Shown here piece by piece: positions 1 through 10,255 of a stretch of 61,857 nt of DNA (the first letter of the stretch is position 1; each line of letters opens with the position of its first letter). The notes beneath the pieces were generated by a model. That model had not been told where the DNA came from and searched no databases. It saw only the letters and a list, made by a program, of their open reading frames with translations. The stretch lies in assembly GCA_030267965.1 (NCBI GenBank), contig BRYA01001463.1:1-61857 (forward strand), in the 5' to 3' direction. This stretch comes from Triparma columacea. Taxonomy: Eukaryota > Sar > Bolidophyceae > Parmales > Triparmaceae. A program made the position numbers and the translations under genes.

Positions 1-1190
1 TCCCAAGTCCCTACCTACATCCTCCTCATGTCCGCCTCCAACGCCTCTTGGCCTCCTTCATCTTTCTCCTGCCCTCCACATCCTTCTTCTCCCTGCTCTC
101 CTTTTTCTCCAAGAGTGCCTTCAAAAACATTTCCCCTTCCTTGCACTTCTTCATCTTCTCGAGCTACTTATGCTCCAACTCCAAGACTTCTCTCTCCTCT
201 CTCAGCCCCTCAACCTCCTCCCTTTCCACCACAACGACCCTTCCAACCTGCCCCCTCTTCCCCTCTCACTCAAACTTCTCCCCAATTATCATGTCCTCTT
301 CCTCCCTGAGCTTCTTGATCTCCTCTATGTCTATCTCCCTCACCCTCTCTGCCTCAGCTCTCATCCTTGATACCTCCTCCTTCGCCCTGGACTCTTCCTC
401 TGCAACTTCTCTCTCCCTTCCCTCCTCCTCCTCTTTCCTCTTCTCAACATCCCTCATTATATCCTCCCCTAGTTTGCACTCTGCAAGCCTGCTTTCAATC
501 CTCCTCCTCCTCAAACCGTCCTCTTCCTCTCCCCAAGTTCCTTCTCAAATTCTAAGGCCCTATTTCTCTCGTGTTCCTTCTCTCATGTTCCCTGACCCCC
601 TTCTCCCCGGAGAGCAAGGATGACAATTCTCTCTCAATGTGAACCTCACTGTCCTCAATAGCCTTCAATTTCTTCTCAACAAACCTCTCCCTCTCCCTCT
701 CAGCTATCCCCAACTCATTGACCCCAATGTCCCTCTCACGACCTCAATCATGACAATGATGCTCCTCTCCTTGCCCTCTACTACATCCTCACTCCCCCTG
801 AGTCTCTCTTGCGCTCCCTCAACATCCTTCTCCCTCCTGGAGACATCCCTCTCCATGCTCTCCACGCCAAGCTCTCCCCCCCTCAGTGCGTTCTTTAACA
901 TCTCCACCCTCCACCTTTTCCCGCCCAAGTGCAATCTCCTTCTCCACGCCCTCCCGGCCCTCCTTACATCTTTCTTCCTCCCTAGCTCTCCTTTCCTTGA
1001 GTTTCATCAGCCTGCCCTTAAGCACACTCCTGTCCTTCCTCAGTGCCTCCTCCCCCACTGCAACCTCACCAATTCTCTTCTCGACCTCGGCTTCTCCCAT
1101 CCCTAGCCTGCCCTCCCTCTCTTCCACCCCAGCCTCCCTCTCAGTGTTACCAGCACTACCAAACAACTGCAAACCACTACAAACCACTTA
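1..1190 (-). pseudogene. Decayed coiled-coil gene (possible), continuing off the left edge
   Basis: The minus strand is purine-rich and reads as Glu/Lys/Arg/Leu coiled-coil peptide, but only in pieces that change frame. Good stretches run about 1187-890, 885-735, 728-560 and 514-266. Single-base shifts join them: near 884 removing one G from a seven-G run would restore the frame, and others lie near 738, 565 and 520. A stop follows the piece ending at 266, and an in-frame TAG interrupts the piece left of it near 170. No splice signals explain such one-base shifts. GA-rich DNA yields charged peptide in any frame, so part of the signal may be compositional. Neighbouring genes are intact over long distances, so poor sequence quality is a less likely explanation than gene decay. 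No family is recognisable. Confidence 0.4.
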
Positions 1191-1425
1191 AAACAATGAC
1201 AAACAACTAAAAACCAATAAAACCCCCTTCCCTTACCCTCAGTCTCCCGCCCCACATCTAACAATTTTCTCCATCATAACACACTAATCAAGAGCAAAAG
1301 AGCGATGCCTAGAACAAGGTGATGCAAAGTGTTGAGCAAAGCGTTCAACAGGATGAAACAAGCAAGCAATCTATTAGTCACTAATATACCAAATCAAATC
1401 AATTTCTCCTACAAATGTTGCTGCC

Positions 1426-4400
1426 CTATTGATCACTCCCCACCCTATCTTCCATTGGTACAACACTGCTTACATTACCCTTCCCACCTCCTACTCCTGT
1501 AAGCACTCCACCATCAGGGACTCCAACGCTTGCTCTTCTAATACTTGCTACCAAACCACCTGCTAGACCACCCTCAGCTTCAGCATCAACACTTGTTCTC
1601 CTTATGCTCTCTCTCCTTCTAGCATTTCCATCTGCTGGAATGAACTCCTCTGGGACACTTGCTTTCCTCACATCAGTAAACCACTCTGGCTGCTCCTCTT
1701 CCCATTCAGCCCAGTTTAACTCAACCCATTTCTTAATTTGTCCTTCAATTGAGACCCAATGATGTTTTGACCTTTTAAAGACTGAAAACTTTATGCCATC
1801 ACTTTCCCCTTCAAGGAAATATGACATAGTCCTGTCCTTGCCTCTTTGCATGCTCCGAAAAGTGTCCAAGTACTTCTTCTCAATGTTCGAAAAGAAGACA
1901 GCAAAACATAGGGTAGTTATTAGTATGGAATACTTCGCAATAGTTGATGCTATATCAATGATGCTCTCATCTACATAAGGTGAAGCTATATATATTGACA
2001 CTGGGAGGCCTCCCATTGTCAATAGAAGACCAAACAACCAATAAGCGCCTCCAACGTCGTAAGGATGTCGTAATTGTACCATTGAAGTGAAGTCTACAAT
2101 GATCTTTACCATCACTCTACAGACAATACTACTCACTATTTCTGCCTTGCCACCGATAGGCAACCAATACCAAAAGTCTCCTCTCAATATCTTAACCAAC
2201 AAGTATAGACCAAGGTCAGCTCCAATGTAGAGTAAGGCCCAACTACCTCCAATCAAACCAAGAAGAACAATTGTTGTACATCTTATGAGAAGCATTCCTG
2301 CAGTGAACAGCAACATAGACACAAACACTACTGTTCTCTTGCTTGCTTTTGCAGGTATATATCCATAAAAGTCTGGTGACACTTCTCTCCTAGCAGGGTC
2401 TGTGTCACAATCATAACTAATTGTTGCTGAGGCAAAGCCTGTTGTAATTGCTGACACTGCAACTGAAACCCATGCTGAAGTCCCAACATCTTTGTCACTG
2501 GTTGCTATAGCCATAAGTTGGATGATCACTCCAGGAATTGCCTCAGAAAACATCTCAACCACTTTCATGCATGTCATCTCAACCATTGGGTCCAATGCAG
2601 TCCCAATCTCTTGTTTTGAACCAGTTGCTACCCTATAGGCATCTACTGCAGGCTTGTATCCAAGAAAGATTGGAATCAGCTCTCGCACAATCCTTTTCAT
2701 CCCCAACTTCCTGTTCTGTACCCAAACAACAAGCATTTGTATCCCAATTGACACTGCCAAACTTGCCAAAGAAGCCTTAAAGTACCCATACTTCTTCTCA
2801 TCACTTGAAAACTTGGAAGTCACGTACACATCAGTCACCAAATCAAGCATGCTTGTGGCAGCACCAACAGTCACCCTTGCCTTTAAGCCTAAGTTAGACT
2901 TCATGAACAGTGTCATGACAATCTCCTCGAGCATGGGCCTTACCCACTCTTGTTCATTCATGACTTTTTGTACTTCAGTGAATTGATGTGCCCACTCATC
3001 CACAGCATGAGCAGCAGTCAAAGTAGTCAACATGACTGCTTTTATTGCACTCCCAATCTCCCACCCCCTGGCTTCCTCCTCACTATTATCTTTTCCCTCA
3101 TTTGTCGCTCTCCTTTTGAGTGTGTTCACAACCACAGCATACAGCATAGTCCTCATGAACACATGCTGCTCTGTAATCTCTCTCAGTGACCTGTTGGCGG
3201 CAATGAACTCCCTCACAACCTTTACTTTACTGTCCCCAAAATTCCTTTTCTTCACTCTCTCCATCAGCTGCTCTCCAAACCTCCTTCCATCCTGTTCTCC
3301 TGCTTCATTGCTCTTGAGCAGATTATCAAAGTAGTAAGCAGCATCAGTTGCCATGCTCAGGTGCTTAATTACACTCTTTTTGCTGGCAGTTTTTCCTAAA
3401 CCCTTATGTCTAGTCATCATTTCAACGTCTGTCTTCATTTGGCCAGCCTCTGAGAACCTTACAGCTGTGAGATGCCCTTCGTGTTCAACTGTGATTACAT
3501 TTTTCTTGTTGTTAACTCTGTGAATCACAGGCTGGGATTCAACTACACTTTTAAGGCCCCAGAAGAATGCTGCAACTTCCTTGTGGGATGCTCTTGCAGT
3601 TATTGAAGTCATTCCCCATCCCATTCCCTTCTCTGTCTTTATCATTGTCGTTCCAGTCAACCCGCTACTGATCTCTTGAGCTCCCTCAATCTCATTAAAG
3701 TGACTTTGAATCCCTGGTGCTCCCTCAATTGCAATCTCCTCAAACTTTTCTATGATCTGCTGCCTCTTGAAGGCGTCAATCTCATTGCTCTTGTCAAATT
3801 TTCTTCTCATATTTGAGACAGTTGCAAGAAACCCCGGTGCAAGCTTGTTCATGATGGAGGAGAAAATGACACCACCAAGGTCTATCTTTGATGTGAAAGT
3901 CACTGATGTTTGTGGCACACCTCCAATAGGGTCAAGTGGCTCAAATACCCATACTGTGTGTGCCTTCCCTAAAACATTCCGAGCCTTCACTGGAAAGTCT
4001 ACATCAATCTCCTCTGTGTCTGCAACATCAATGAGAACTTTGCCATCATCTTGCTTGCACCAGGTAATTTTACTCCGACCATCACGTGGAGCAAAATGAG
4101 GGAGACCAAGGTCCCTTGTTGTGATGTAGTAGAGAGTGTGGGGGTTCACATTGATGACTTTCAAGAAGGTTATTCCTCTCTTCTTAGCTTTCTCCGCCTT
4201 CTCCCTGCTGTCTAGATCGACTATTACATGTGCTGCACACTCCTCCACACTCGCATCAACCAAAGTAGTGGCAAAACCAGTCCCACTGCTTGCCCCATCA
4301 ACATGAACTAGCTTCATCTTGACCCTCTCATCAGGACTCTTCAGATCATCAAAGTTCTTATCCACCTTGCACTTCTCATAGAATTCCTTCCCTTTCCTGA

Positions 4401-6933
4401 TTGCCCCCTTCTCCTCATCTGTATAATCTTGGTGTTCATACTTGATGATGTTGGCAAGGGACGCTAATGCAGCTTTATCGACCTCTTCATCTTTATTGAA
4501 ACATGTTCTTAAGTTAGCAACTGCACCCATGGTGTTTGGTATCTTTTTGTCAACAAGAGATTTATGTAAGTGGCCTCCTGCATTGAATTGCTGCAAGAGC
4601 TCAATTTTACACTGTGGGACGCCAACCTCTTGCAATGTTTCTGCTTTGAACAACCCAGTTGTTGTTCCTCTAATGAATTTTCCTATCCCTCCCCCATAGT
4701 CTACTTCTTGGTCCACTGGTGTCCAAGCAACCTCAATGGTTCTCTCTCCCTTTCTCCAAACGAATCTCTGCACAAATTCTCTATTGTGAAGGGGAGAGGG
4801 AAATTTCTTGACTGTCGCAAACAGCTTCTCGTTGGTTCTCTCCCTTCTATTTATAATCTCTAGTCTTGCAGGGTTCCCCTCCTCTCTATCTACTGCCATC
4901 CTCTCCCTACTGCAGTACTCAAAGTACCAAGCAGCAGCTTCCTCTGCAGTACAGTCAGCTGTACCAACAGCCCGACCAAGGGCAGCGCTGTGATAGCCCT
5001 TCTCTTGCTGCTTGTACTTGATCTGCATCTTCACTCCTGCATAAGGTGACTTGAGAGGCCCCCATCCTCCTTTCTCCTTCCCACCAAAGAGTGCCTCTAA
5101 CTCCCCAAACATCTTCTTCTGGTCCTCCTCCATTTCAACTCCTTCCCTCATCCTCTCCACCAGAACCCCCCTTACCTCAGCATCAACCTCCTTCCCGTTC
5201 CTCCTGAACTTCTCCTGCAGCCTGTTGGCCTCGCCCTGGTTCTTTGTAAGGTAGTCAATTGCTTTGTATTTTATATTGTATAATGTCTTATGAACCCCAG
5301 CAAGTTTCAGGTCAGCTGTTTGAATGCGTGTCACCCTACAGACATTTGGAGCAATCTCATTGAAGAAGTAGGCACCTGTAGTCTCTGCTAGCACAAATCC
5401 TTCCTTACTGAGGTCCTTGAAGCCTCCTCCTAGGTACTCTGTCATTGGCACAAAAGCCAACATGTATGATGTCTGGCCATTCTCAAGTTTGACTTCCTTC
5501 CACGCAAACCAATTCTGGAATAATCGATTGGTGATGGCAGGGACCTTCACACCAAAATGTTGATGCAAGCTTCTAGTTCCGGCGACATCCTTCCTGATTG
5601 CCCTTGGCAAGTTCCCTTCTTCTTGGGAGTGTTTCCTAGAGCGCTCAAATGTGTCGAGCAGAAATTGCTCTGCCAATACACCCTTTGTTGACTTGTCCAC
5701 AGTGACCCCAAAGGCTGCCCACACCTTGTCCCCCTCTCTCCACAGGAACCTGTCAATGCCCTCCTTCAGTGTCCCCTTGACTCTCTTCCCCTTCTTGTAG
5801 AATTTCTCCTCCAGCCCTGCAACACTTTCCAGCATCCTGTCCTCTTCCTCAGTAAGAGTTGGCACATTGGGCATGACCACTTCTACAAAGTGTTTCTTCC
5901 TCCTCATATCAATGACATCAGGCTGCCTGAACTGTCGCCCAACCTCCTTAAATACCTCCTTGAAAGAGTCAAAGACCTTCTTTACACTTCCCCCGCTGAA
6001 TGTTGAGTTGAAAGTCTTACCAGAGGTGAAGCCCCTCTTGCCTTCAGAGGGAGCAACCTTGGTTGCCTTTGTGGCCTGCTTAAGGAATTTGCTCGGCTTT
6101 TTGTTGGAGCTAGAGTTGGAGGAGGACACAATGTCAGTCTCTCTCTCCTCTGAAACCAATGTCCCTACGAACACAAACGCTGACTGCCCGTGATCAATCT
6201 CTGTGACAGTCATCAGGCCCATGCCTATCTTTCCTCGCTTTGCATTTTTCGTGGAGCCCAGGATTTCCGCGAGCTTCGATACAGCCTCTTCTGGCAAGTT
6301 GTTATTGTCTTCGTTGGTATTAATCGAGTTGATGTCAATGGTGTAGTTATTTAGGTCATTTGTGGCGTTGCACTTGACCCGCATGTCGAGAAGGTACTCT
6401 ACAAACTTATTCCCGCTGCGGTAGTGCTGCCAGTACAAGATCCTCCTGCTGCAAGAATCGTTGTCCTCGTACTCGTGTACGATGTTGCGTCGGAATTTCC
6501 CCTCCTTTGATTCGGACAGGAGAAAGTCAACGATCTTGTCTGGGGTCTCGTGGACGAGATCAGCTAGCCGTAAAAACTTCCTTGTGTCGTCTCCCGTCGA
6601 ATTGTCGAGGAGGCCCTCCACTGCTCCCCTTGATAAAAGCTTTGATTGGAACAGCTTGCAGGTATTATAGGTGGAGTCTGTGGTTGGTCTGTTGTTGGAC
6701 CGGGCAATGTTTTTTAAATTGGTCTTCAGGAGAACGTTGCCCTGCTGCTTCGATGCGTTGTCGTCTGGTTGACTACCATCACCGGGAGCAACCTCTTGGT
6801 CTGGAGCATCAATCCTGCGGGAAGGTTTCTCCCCCTCCATGCCTTTGAAAGAGGGATCTTCGCGATCGCTTCCCTCGCGTTGGTCCGTTGACGGTCTAAT
6901 TCCCTCGCTGAGTCCCATGACGCGGCGATCCAT
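1426..6933 (-). CDS. Multidomain START-like repeat / XK-related-like membrane protein, 1835 aa
   Basis: This is one uninterrupted 1835-aa frame; the start at 6933 is the first ATG of the frame. After a charged, disordered N-terminus (about 1-100), residues about 340-1250 hold three or four related modules. Recurring openings such as 'LKSPYAGVKMQIKY' (near 629), 'LKSPDERVKMKLV' (near 866) and 'GTTMIKTEKGMGWGMTS' (near 1100), plus downstream beta-rich blocks, resemble START lipid-binding domains. Residues about 1345-1690 form a multi-pass membrane region containing 'LDLVTDVYVTSKF' and 'MFSEAIPGVIIQLM', the arrangement seen in XK-related (Kx/Xkr) scramblase-type proteins. The C-terminal tail is cytosolic-looking with RRxS-type sites such as 'ARRRESIRRTSVDAE'. 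By inference it senses or moves lipids at a membrane. Both domain calls rest on pattern only; the single-exon status is certain. Confidence 0.6.
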   Translation of the reverse strand: MDRRVMGLSEGIRPSTDQREGSDREDPSFKGMEGEKPSRRIDAPDQEVAPGDGSQPDDNASKQQGNVLLKTNLKNIARSNNRPTTDSTYNTCKLFQSKLLSRGAVEGLLDNSTGDDTRKFLRLADLVHETPDKIVDFLLSESKEGKFRRNIVHEYEDNDSCSRRILYWQHYRSGNKFVEYLLDMRVKCNATNDLNNYTIDINSINTNEDNNNLPEEAVSKLAEILGSTKNAKRGKIGMGLMTVTEIDHGQSAFVFVGTLVSEERETDIVSSSNSSSNKKPSKFLKQATKATKVAPSEGKRGFTSGKTFNSTFSGGSVKKVFDSFKEVFKEVGRQFRQPDVIDMRRKKHFVEVVMPNVPTLTEEEDRMLESVAGLEEKFYKKGKRVKGTLKEGIDRFLWREGDKVWAAFGVTVDKSTKGVLAEQFLLDTFERSRKHSQEEGNLPRAIRKDVAGTRSLHQHFGVKVPAITNRLFQNWFAWKEVKLENGQTSYMLAFVPMTEYLGGGFKDLSKEGFVLAETTGAYFFNEIAPNVCRVTRIQTADLKLAGVHKTLYNIKYKAIDYLTKNQGEANRLQEKFRRNGKEVDAEVRGVLVERMREGVEMEEDQKKMFGELEALFGGKEKGGWGPLKSPYAGVKMQIKYKQQEKGYHSAALGRAVGTADCTAEEAAAWYFEYCSRERMAVDREEGNPARLEIINRRERTNEKLFATVKKFPSPLHNREFVQRFVWRKGERTIEVAWTPVDQEVDYGGGIGKFIRGTTTGLFKAETLQEVGVPQCKIELLQQFNAGGHLHKSLVDKKIPNTMGAVANLRTCFNKDEEVDKAALASLANIIKYEHQDYTDEEKGAIRKGKEFYEKCKVDKNFDDLKSPDERVKMKLVHVDGASSGTGFATTLVDASVEECAAHVIVDLDSREKAEKAKKRGITFLKVINVNPHTLYYITTRDLGLPHFAPRDGRSKITWCKQDDGKVLIDVADTEEIDVDFPVKARNVLGKAHTVWVFEPLDPIGGVPQTSVTFTSKIDLGGVIFSSIMNKLAPGFLATVSNMRRKFDKSNEIDAFKRQQIIEKFEEIAIEGAPGIQSHFNEIEGAQEISSGLTGTTMIKTEKGMGWGMTSITARASHKEVAAFFWGLKSVVESQPVIHRVNNKKNVITVEHEGHLTAVRFSEAGQMKTDVEMMTRHKGLGKTASKKSVIKHLSMATDAAYYFDNLLKSNEAGEQDGRRFGEQLMERVKKRNFGDSKVKVVREFIAANRSLREITEQHVFMRTMLYAVVVNTLKRRATNEGKDNSEEEARGWEIGSAIKAVMLTTLTAAHAVDEWAHQFTEVQKVMNEQEWVRPMLEEIVMTLFMKSNLGLKARVTVGAATSMLDLVTDVYVTSKFSSDEKKYGYFKASLASLAVSIGIQMLVVWVQNRKLGMKRIVRELIPIFLGYKPAVDAYRVATGSKQEIGTALDPMVEMTCMKVVEMFSEAIPGVIIQLMAIATSDKDVGTSAWVSVAVSAITTGFASATISYDCDTDPARREVSPDFYGYIPAKASKRTVVFVSMLLFTAGMLLIRCTTIVLLGLIGGSWALLYIGADLGLYLLVKILRGDFWYWLPIGGKAEIVSSIVCRVMVKIIVDFTSMVQLRHPYDVGGAYWLFGLLLTMGGLPVSIYIASPYVDESIIDIASTIAKYSILITTLCFAVFFSNIEKKYLDTFRSMQRGKDRTMSYFLEGESDGIKFSVFKRSKHHWVSIEGQIKKWVELNWAEWEEEQPEWFTDVRKASVPEEFIPADGNARRRESIRRTSVDAEAEGGLAGGLVASIRRASVGVPDGGVLTGVGGGKGNVSSVVPMEDRVGSDQ

Positions 6934-7548
6934 GCTAGCCCTGCAGATTTCTCAAACCTAGAGGAAGGATGTTAAGCGGGGAGGGGGCAAGATGAGTTAG
7001 TTACTCACTTAAATATTGAATACGACCGGTCCTCTGATGGAAATTAATCCAAAAAAGACGACGATGTCATCCAAAAACACACGACGTGTTTCATGAACCC
7101 CCCCTCCTTGGCATCTTGCCATCTCCATCTCGGGCCACTTTGCAAATCACATCACACCGCGCGTAGAAAGAGCTTATGCGTCAAATAACTCTTGTTCGTT
7201 CCCCGTCTCCCTCCTTTTGACTCACTTTTTTGTTGATTCGTGTGGTTCAAGGTGAGTAAGTTCAATTTCGGAATCAAAACACCGAGATAAAAACACCGAG
7301 AATCCTGCAATTATTTGGATCCTGGCTCTACCGGGGGTAAGAGTTTGGTGACAAGTCTTTATGGACTGCTCCAAGCTAGTCCCCTCTGACATGAACATTG
7401 CTTATGGTTCCAAGGTAGTCGCCTACATTCGCTCGATACAATAATTCCCCTTCATTTTCATCATGAAAAAGACTTTTTCTTTTGTTTACTTTACACCACT
7501 TCTTCCCTGTTAAGTACGAGATTGAAGCTGGGGGGACTTGGTTTTTTA
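6934..7548. other. Intergenic region upstream of the START/XK-like gene
   Basis: This 615-nt gap lies between two minus-strand genes, so it should contain the promoter and 5' UTR of the 1835-aa gene and the terminator of the secreted-protein gene. It is more AT-rich than its flanks. I see no conserved coding, tRNA-like or strong repeat structure. Confidence 0.5.
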
Positions 7549-9954
7549 TCAAAAGAGTATGGTCCCAAAAACCACTGCCAACACCGTCGCAACTTTGAAT
7601 ATCGAAGCTGAGGAAGTAGAAGAAGCCGCCCCATCAATTTCCATTTCCTCGTCCGCATTCGTTAGGGCGTCGGTGGCAGGGTTTTCGTCGTTAGCAGGGG
7701 TTGGCGACTTGGTACCGATTGTTGCAGGTGTGGGACTTGCAGTCACCGCATTCGTTGGGGCGTCGGTGGCAGGGTTTTCGTCGTTAGCAGGGGTTGGCGA
7801 CTTGGTACCGATTGTTGCAGGTGTGGGACTTGCCGTCACTCCTTCGACATCGTCCAGTGCAATCACAGGGTTGGAGACTGGCACAATCACGGCGTCCTCC
7901 ACTGCCAAGTCGGGTATTGGCACCACGTACTCATAGTTGAGCCTGTCAGCCGTGGGATCGGGGGGTAGACCAAAAATGCTTCCGGGGTATGTCATGCCGT
8001 CGACTCCGGTACCGCTGCACTCGAACTGCTCTCTGCCGAAATAAACCTCGTCGAAATTATCGTAGTAATCGTCTTCGAGCGGCTCGGGTTCCTCGGCAAA
8101 TGATCCCACTACGACTTCGCAGTCCGTTGGTCTAACACGCATTCTCTGAGTGATGGGAATCGGGACGAAGCCGACCTCCATACCGTCGGGAGGGTTCAGG
8201 AGAAGGCTCTCGTCGATGCTGACCTTGGCTGCAGGCAACGCATCCTCGCCTCCCGGAAAGTCGAACCATGGCACGTCCTTGCCGAGGGCGTGTAACTTTT
8301 CGATCCTGCTCTGCATGTACGCCTTTGCCGTCTCCCTCTCGCCTTCCGGCAAACTAGCAAAGACATTCGTGAGCTCAGGCTGGTCAACGAATCTGTACCA
8401 TTTAAATCCGATCCAGCTCTTGGTGTTGGTTCGTGTGCAGTACATCCTACTATCGGCAGCGGCGGGACCGGGGTTCTCGAAACACTGCCGTTCGGGGCCT
8501 GCAGGAGGGCCAGTTGCCCTGCGGTTGTCGACGCGGTGGATGGGGAAATCTGGAATGCTAGACTGAGCAGCGGCTGGCACGTCGTCTGTGGCCTTGCGCT
8601 CACCGCCGACTGTGAAGAACTTGCTGGCCAGGCACATGTTGCCAGGACCACTGCAATTTAACTTTGTCTTGTCGAGCAAATACTTTACTGGGCAGCCCTG
8701 GCTCTCAATGTCGGCGTCGCTTGCGTCGGTAGCTGTCACACCGAGGCCGTCAATTGTGAAAGTCTCACCCTCGCCCTCGAACTCCAGGAACGCCTCCTTT
8801 GTCTCGAGGGAGTCCGTGCTGCTGCACCCGACGTTGATTCGCGCGGCCATAGCGGCATCCTTTAATTTTGCGTCCTCAGCGGAGTCCGATTCTGTGCCAT
8901 CCATAATGCCGTCAAGCAGGGCTGTGAGCCAATCGTCAGGGTACCGGGAGTGGCCGGTGAAGAGGGTCGAGTGCAAGTCATCCGAATCCAGCGGCATGCC
9001 CCACTCTGTCGTCCTCGCAAACTTATTGTTGCTACCGTCAGTGTGCGTCTCAGACTGCATCGCCGAGATCCTGCCTTCGAAGCCGCGGGCAATGTAGCCG
9101 AGCGCGGCGTCCGGAGAGGCCCAGTTCTTGCTCTGCGGATGCCAGGAAAGTCGCGAGTCCCAGAACCACGTCGACATGTACATTACAGGTCCCTTGAAGT
9201 TCGCGGAGTCCGCAATGATGGTCCAGTAGTTCGCGGTGTCTGTTGCCGCTCGCTTGCCGATAGGTGTAGCCTGTAGCATGTAGCCAAGGAAGCCGTCAAT
9301 ATTGGCGCCGCCCTCGAAGGAGATGAAGTCATTAGGGACAAGGAGGCGATTTGAGATACGGACTGCGCCCCCGAGGTTAAGACAAGGCTGGGGACGATCA
9401 TTGAGGAACGTGCCGCCGAACATTTCGTAGTTTGCAGTAGTTGATCCAGGGACCATCCAGGTAACCTGACTTTTTTCAAGCGTGTATCCAGGCCAGTAGC
9501 CCATGCCACCCTCGATGGAGCCTCTGATGCCGCCTTTTTCTTCCTCGCCACAGACCCAGTAGTCACACTTCTCCATCTCGGTGTACGTTCCCGCGCAGTT
9601 GGAAGTTTCCGTTGTTGTGCCGTCCTCACAGGTGAAGCCCATAGGGTGGATCCCGCAGACCGAGTTGAAGTTGTCGGGCGCATTGGGCTTGGACCACTGT
9701 CCCCAACCGACTTCAGACCGAGGCTGCTCACGCATCATGTTAAAGGCGCGGATGTAGTATGACCACCCCTTGAAGGGATACTCCCAATCAAGCTCTGGTG
9801 TCCCGAGCATGAAATTGAGCTCTATTTTAGCAGATTGGATGAAGGAAGCTTGAAGGAGGACGATCAGAAGCAAAATCATGCTCCAGTAGTGGGCGCTAGG
9901 CAGCGGTGAGGGCGTCATTTTGGGACGGTGAACCAAACAGGATTTAAAGAGCAA
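7549..9954 (-). CDS. Secreted, possibly GPI-anchored protein of unknown function
   Basis: The frame encodes up to 801 aa. The in-frame ATG at 9918 (13th codon) places a clean signal peptide, 'MILLLIVLLQASFIQSA', closer to the N-terminus and is an alternative start. The mature part (about 45-690) is rich in Trp, Tyr, Gly and Cys ('YWVCGEEEKGG', 'YMSTWFWDSRLSW'), typical of an extracellular, disulphide-bonded protein, but I recognise no family. Near the C-terminus a 31-residue Ser/Thr/Pro/Ala module with 'SPTPATIGTKSPTPA' occurs twice almost identically (DNA repeat 7655-7839), like an O-glycosylated stalk. The protein ends 'FKVATVLAVVFGTILF', a short hydrophobic tail without charged residues after it, as in GPI-attachment signals. 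A cell-wall or surface role is inference from architecture alone. Confidence 0.6.
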   Translation of the reverse strand: MLFKSCLVHRPKMTPSPLPSAHYWSMILLLIVLLQASFIQSAKIELNFMLGTPELDWEYPFKGWSYYIRAFNMMREQPRSEVGWGQWSKPNAPDNFNSVCGIHPMGFTCEDGTTTETSNCAGTYTEMEKCDYWVCGEEEKGGIRGSIEGGMGYWPGYTLEKSQVTWMVPGSTTANYEMFGGTFLNDRPQPCLNLGGAVRISNRLLVPNDFISFEGGANIDGFLGYMLQATPIGKRAATDTANYWTIIADSANFKGPVMYMSTWFWDSRLSWHPQSKNWASPDAALGYIARGFEGRISAMQSETHTDGSNNKFARTTEWGMPLDSDDLHSTLFTGHSRYPDDWLTALLDGIMDGTESDSAEDAKLKDAAMAARINVGCSSTDSLETKEAFLEFEGEGETFTIDGLGVTATDASDADIESQGCPVKYLLDKTKLNCSGPGNMCLASKFFTVGGERKATDDVPAAAQSSIPDFPIHRVDNRRATGPPAGPERQCFENPGPAAADSRMYCTRTNTKSWIGFKWYRFVDQPELTNVFASLPEGERETAKAYMQSRIEKLHALGKDVPWFDFPGGEDALPAAKVSIDESLLLNPPDGMEVGFVPIPITQRMRVRPTDCEVVVGSFAEEPEPLEDDYYDNFDEVYFGREQFECSGTGVDGMTYPGSIFGLPPDPTADRLNYEYVVPIPDLAVEDAVIVPVSNPVIALDDVEGVTASPTPATIGTKSPTPANDENPATDAPTNAVTASPTPATIGTKSPTPANDENPATDALTNADEEMEIDGAASSTSSASIFKVATVLAVVFGTILF
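7655..7839. repeat. Tandem 93-bp coding repeat, two near-identical copies
   Basis: Copies at 7655-7747 and about 7748-7839 differ by only a few bases. Each encodes a 31-aa Thr/Pro/Ala-rich stalk module of the secreted protein on the minus strand. The near identity indicates a recent duplication or ongoing homogenisation; copy number may vary between strains. Confidence 0.9.
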
Positions 9955-10255
9955 ATTCGAGATTTTCGAGATTCATGGATGCTGACCCGGACTCGTCAAT
10001 ATTATTGAATCCCTTTGTAAGCCTCTGAAATTCAGTTGTTCGCCGATATTACTCTTTTTACCGTCTAAATTGTGAATCATGTGTCCAGGGTTGCTATTTT
10101 ACTCCTTATAACGTTAGAATTCTTTTCAAATTCACTTCTTACCATTTTCGCTCATTCGTTTTCACCATGTCATCCCTCTTTATCCCTCTCTCTTCTCTCT
10201 CTTTTCTCTCCATCTCATCTAACCCTAACGCAATATTCGTTCCTCTCTCAGAGCC
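9955..10255. promoter_or_regulatory. Divergent promoter region, secreted protein / SQD1
   Basis: The two genes are transcribed away from each other from this 301-nt gap, which therefore should hold both promoters. The SQD1-proximal half is a pyrimidine-rich CT stretch (10150-10250). I see no specific motif. Confidence 0.4.

Noticed and set aside
7538..7936. Plus-strand open frame of 132 codons
   Set aside because: It lies antisense to the repeat stalk of the secreted protein and only mirrors the 93-bp repeat.
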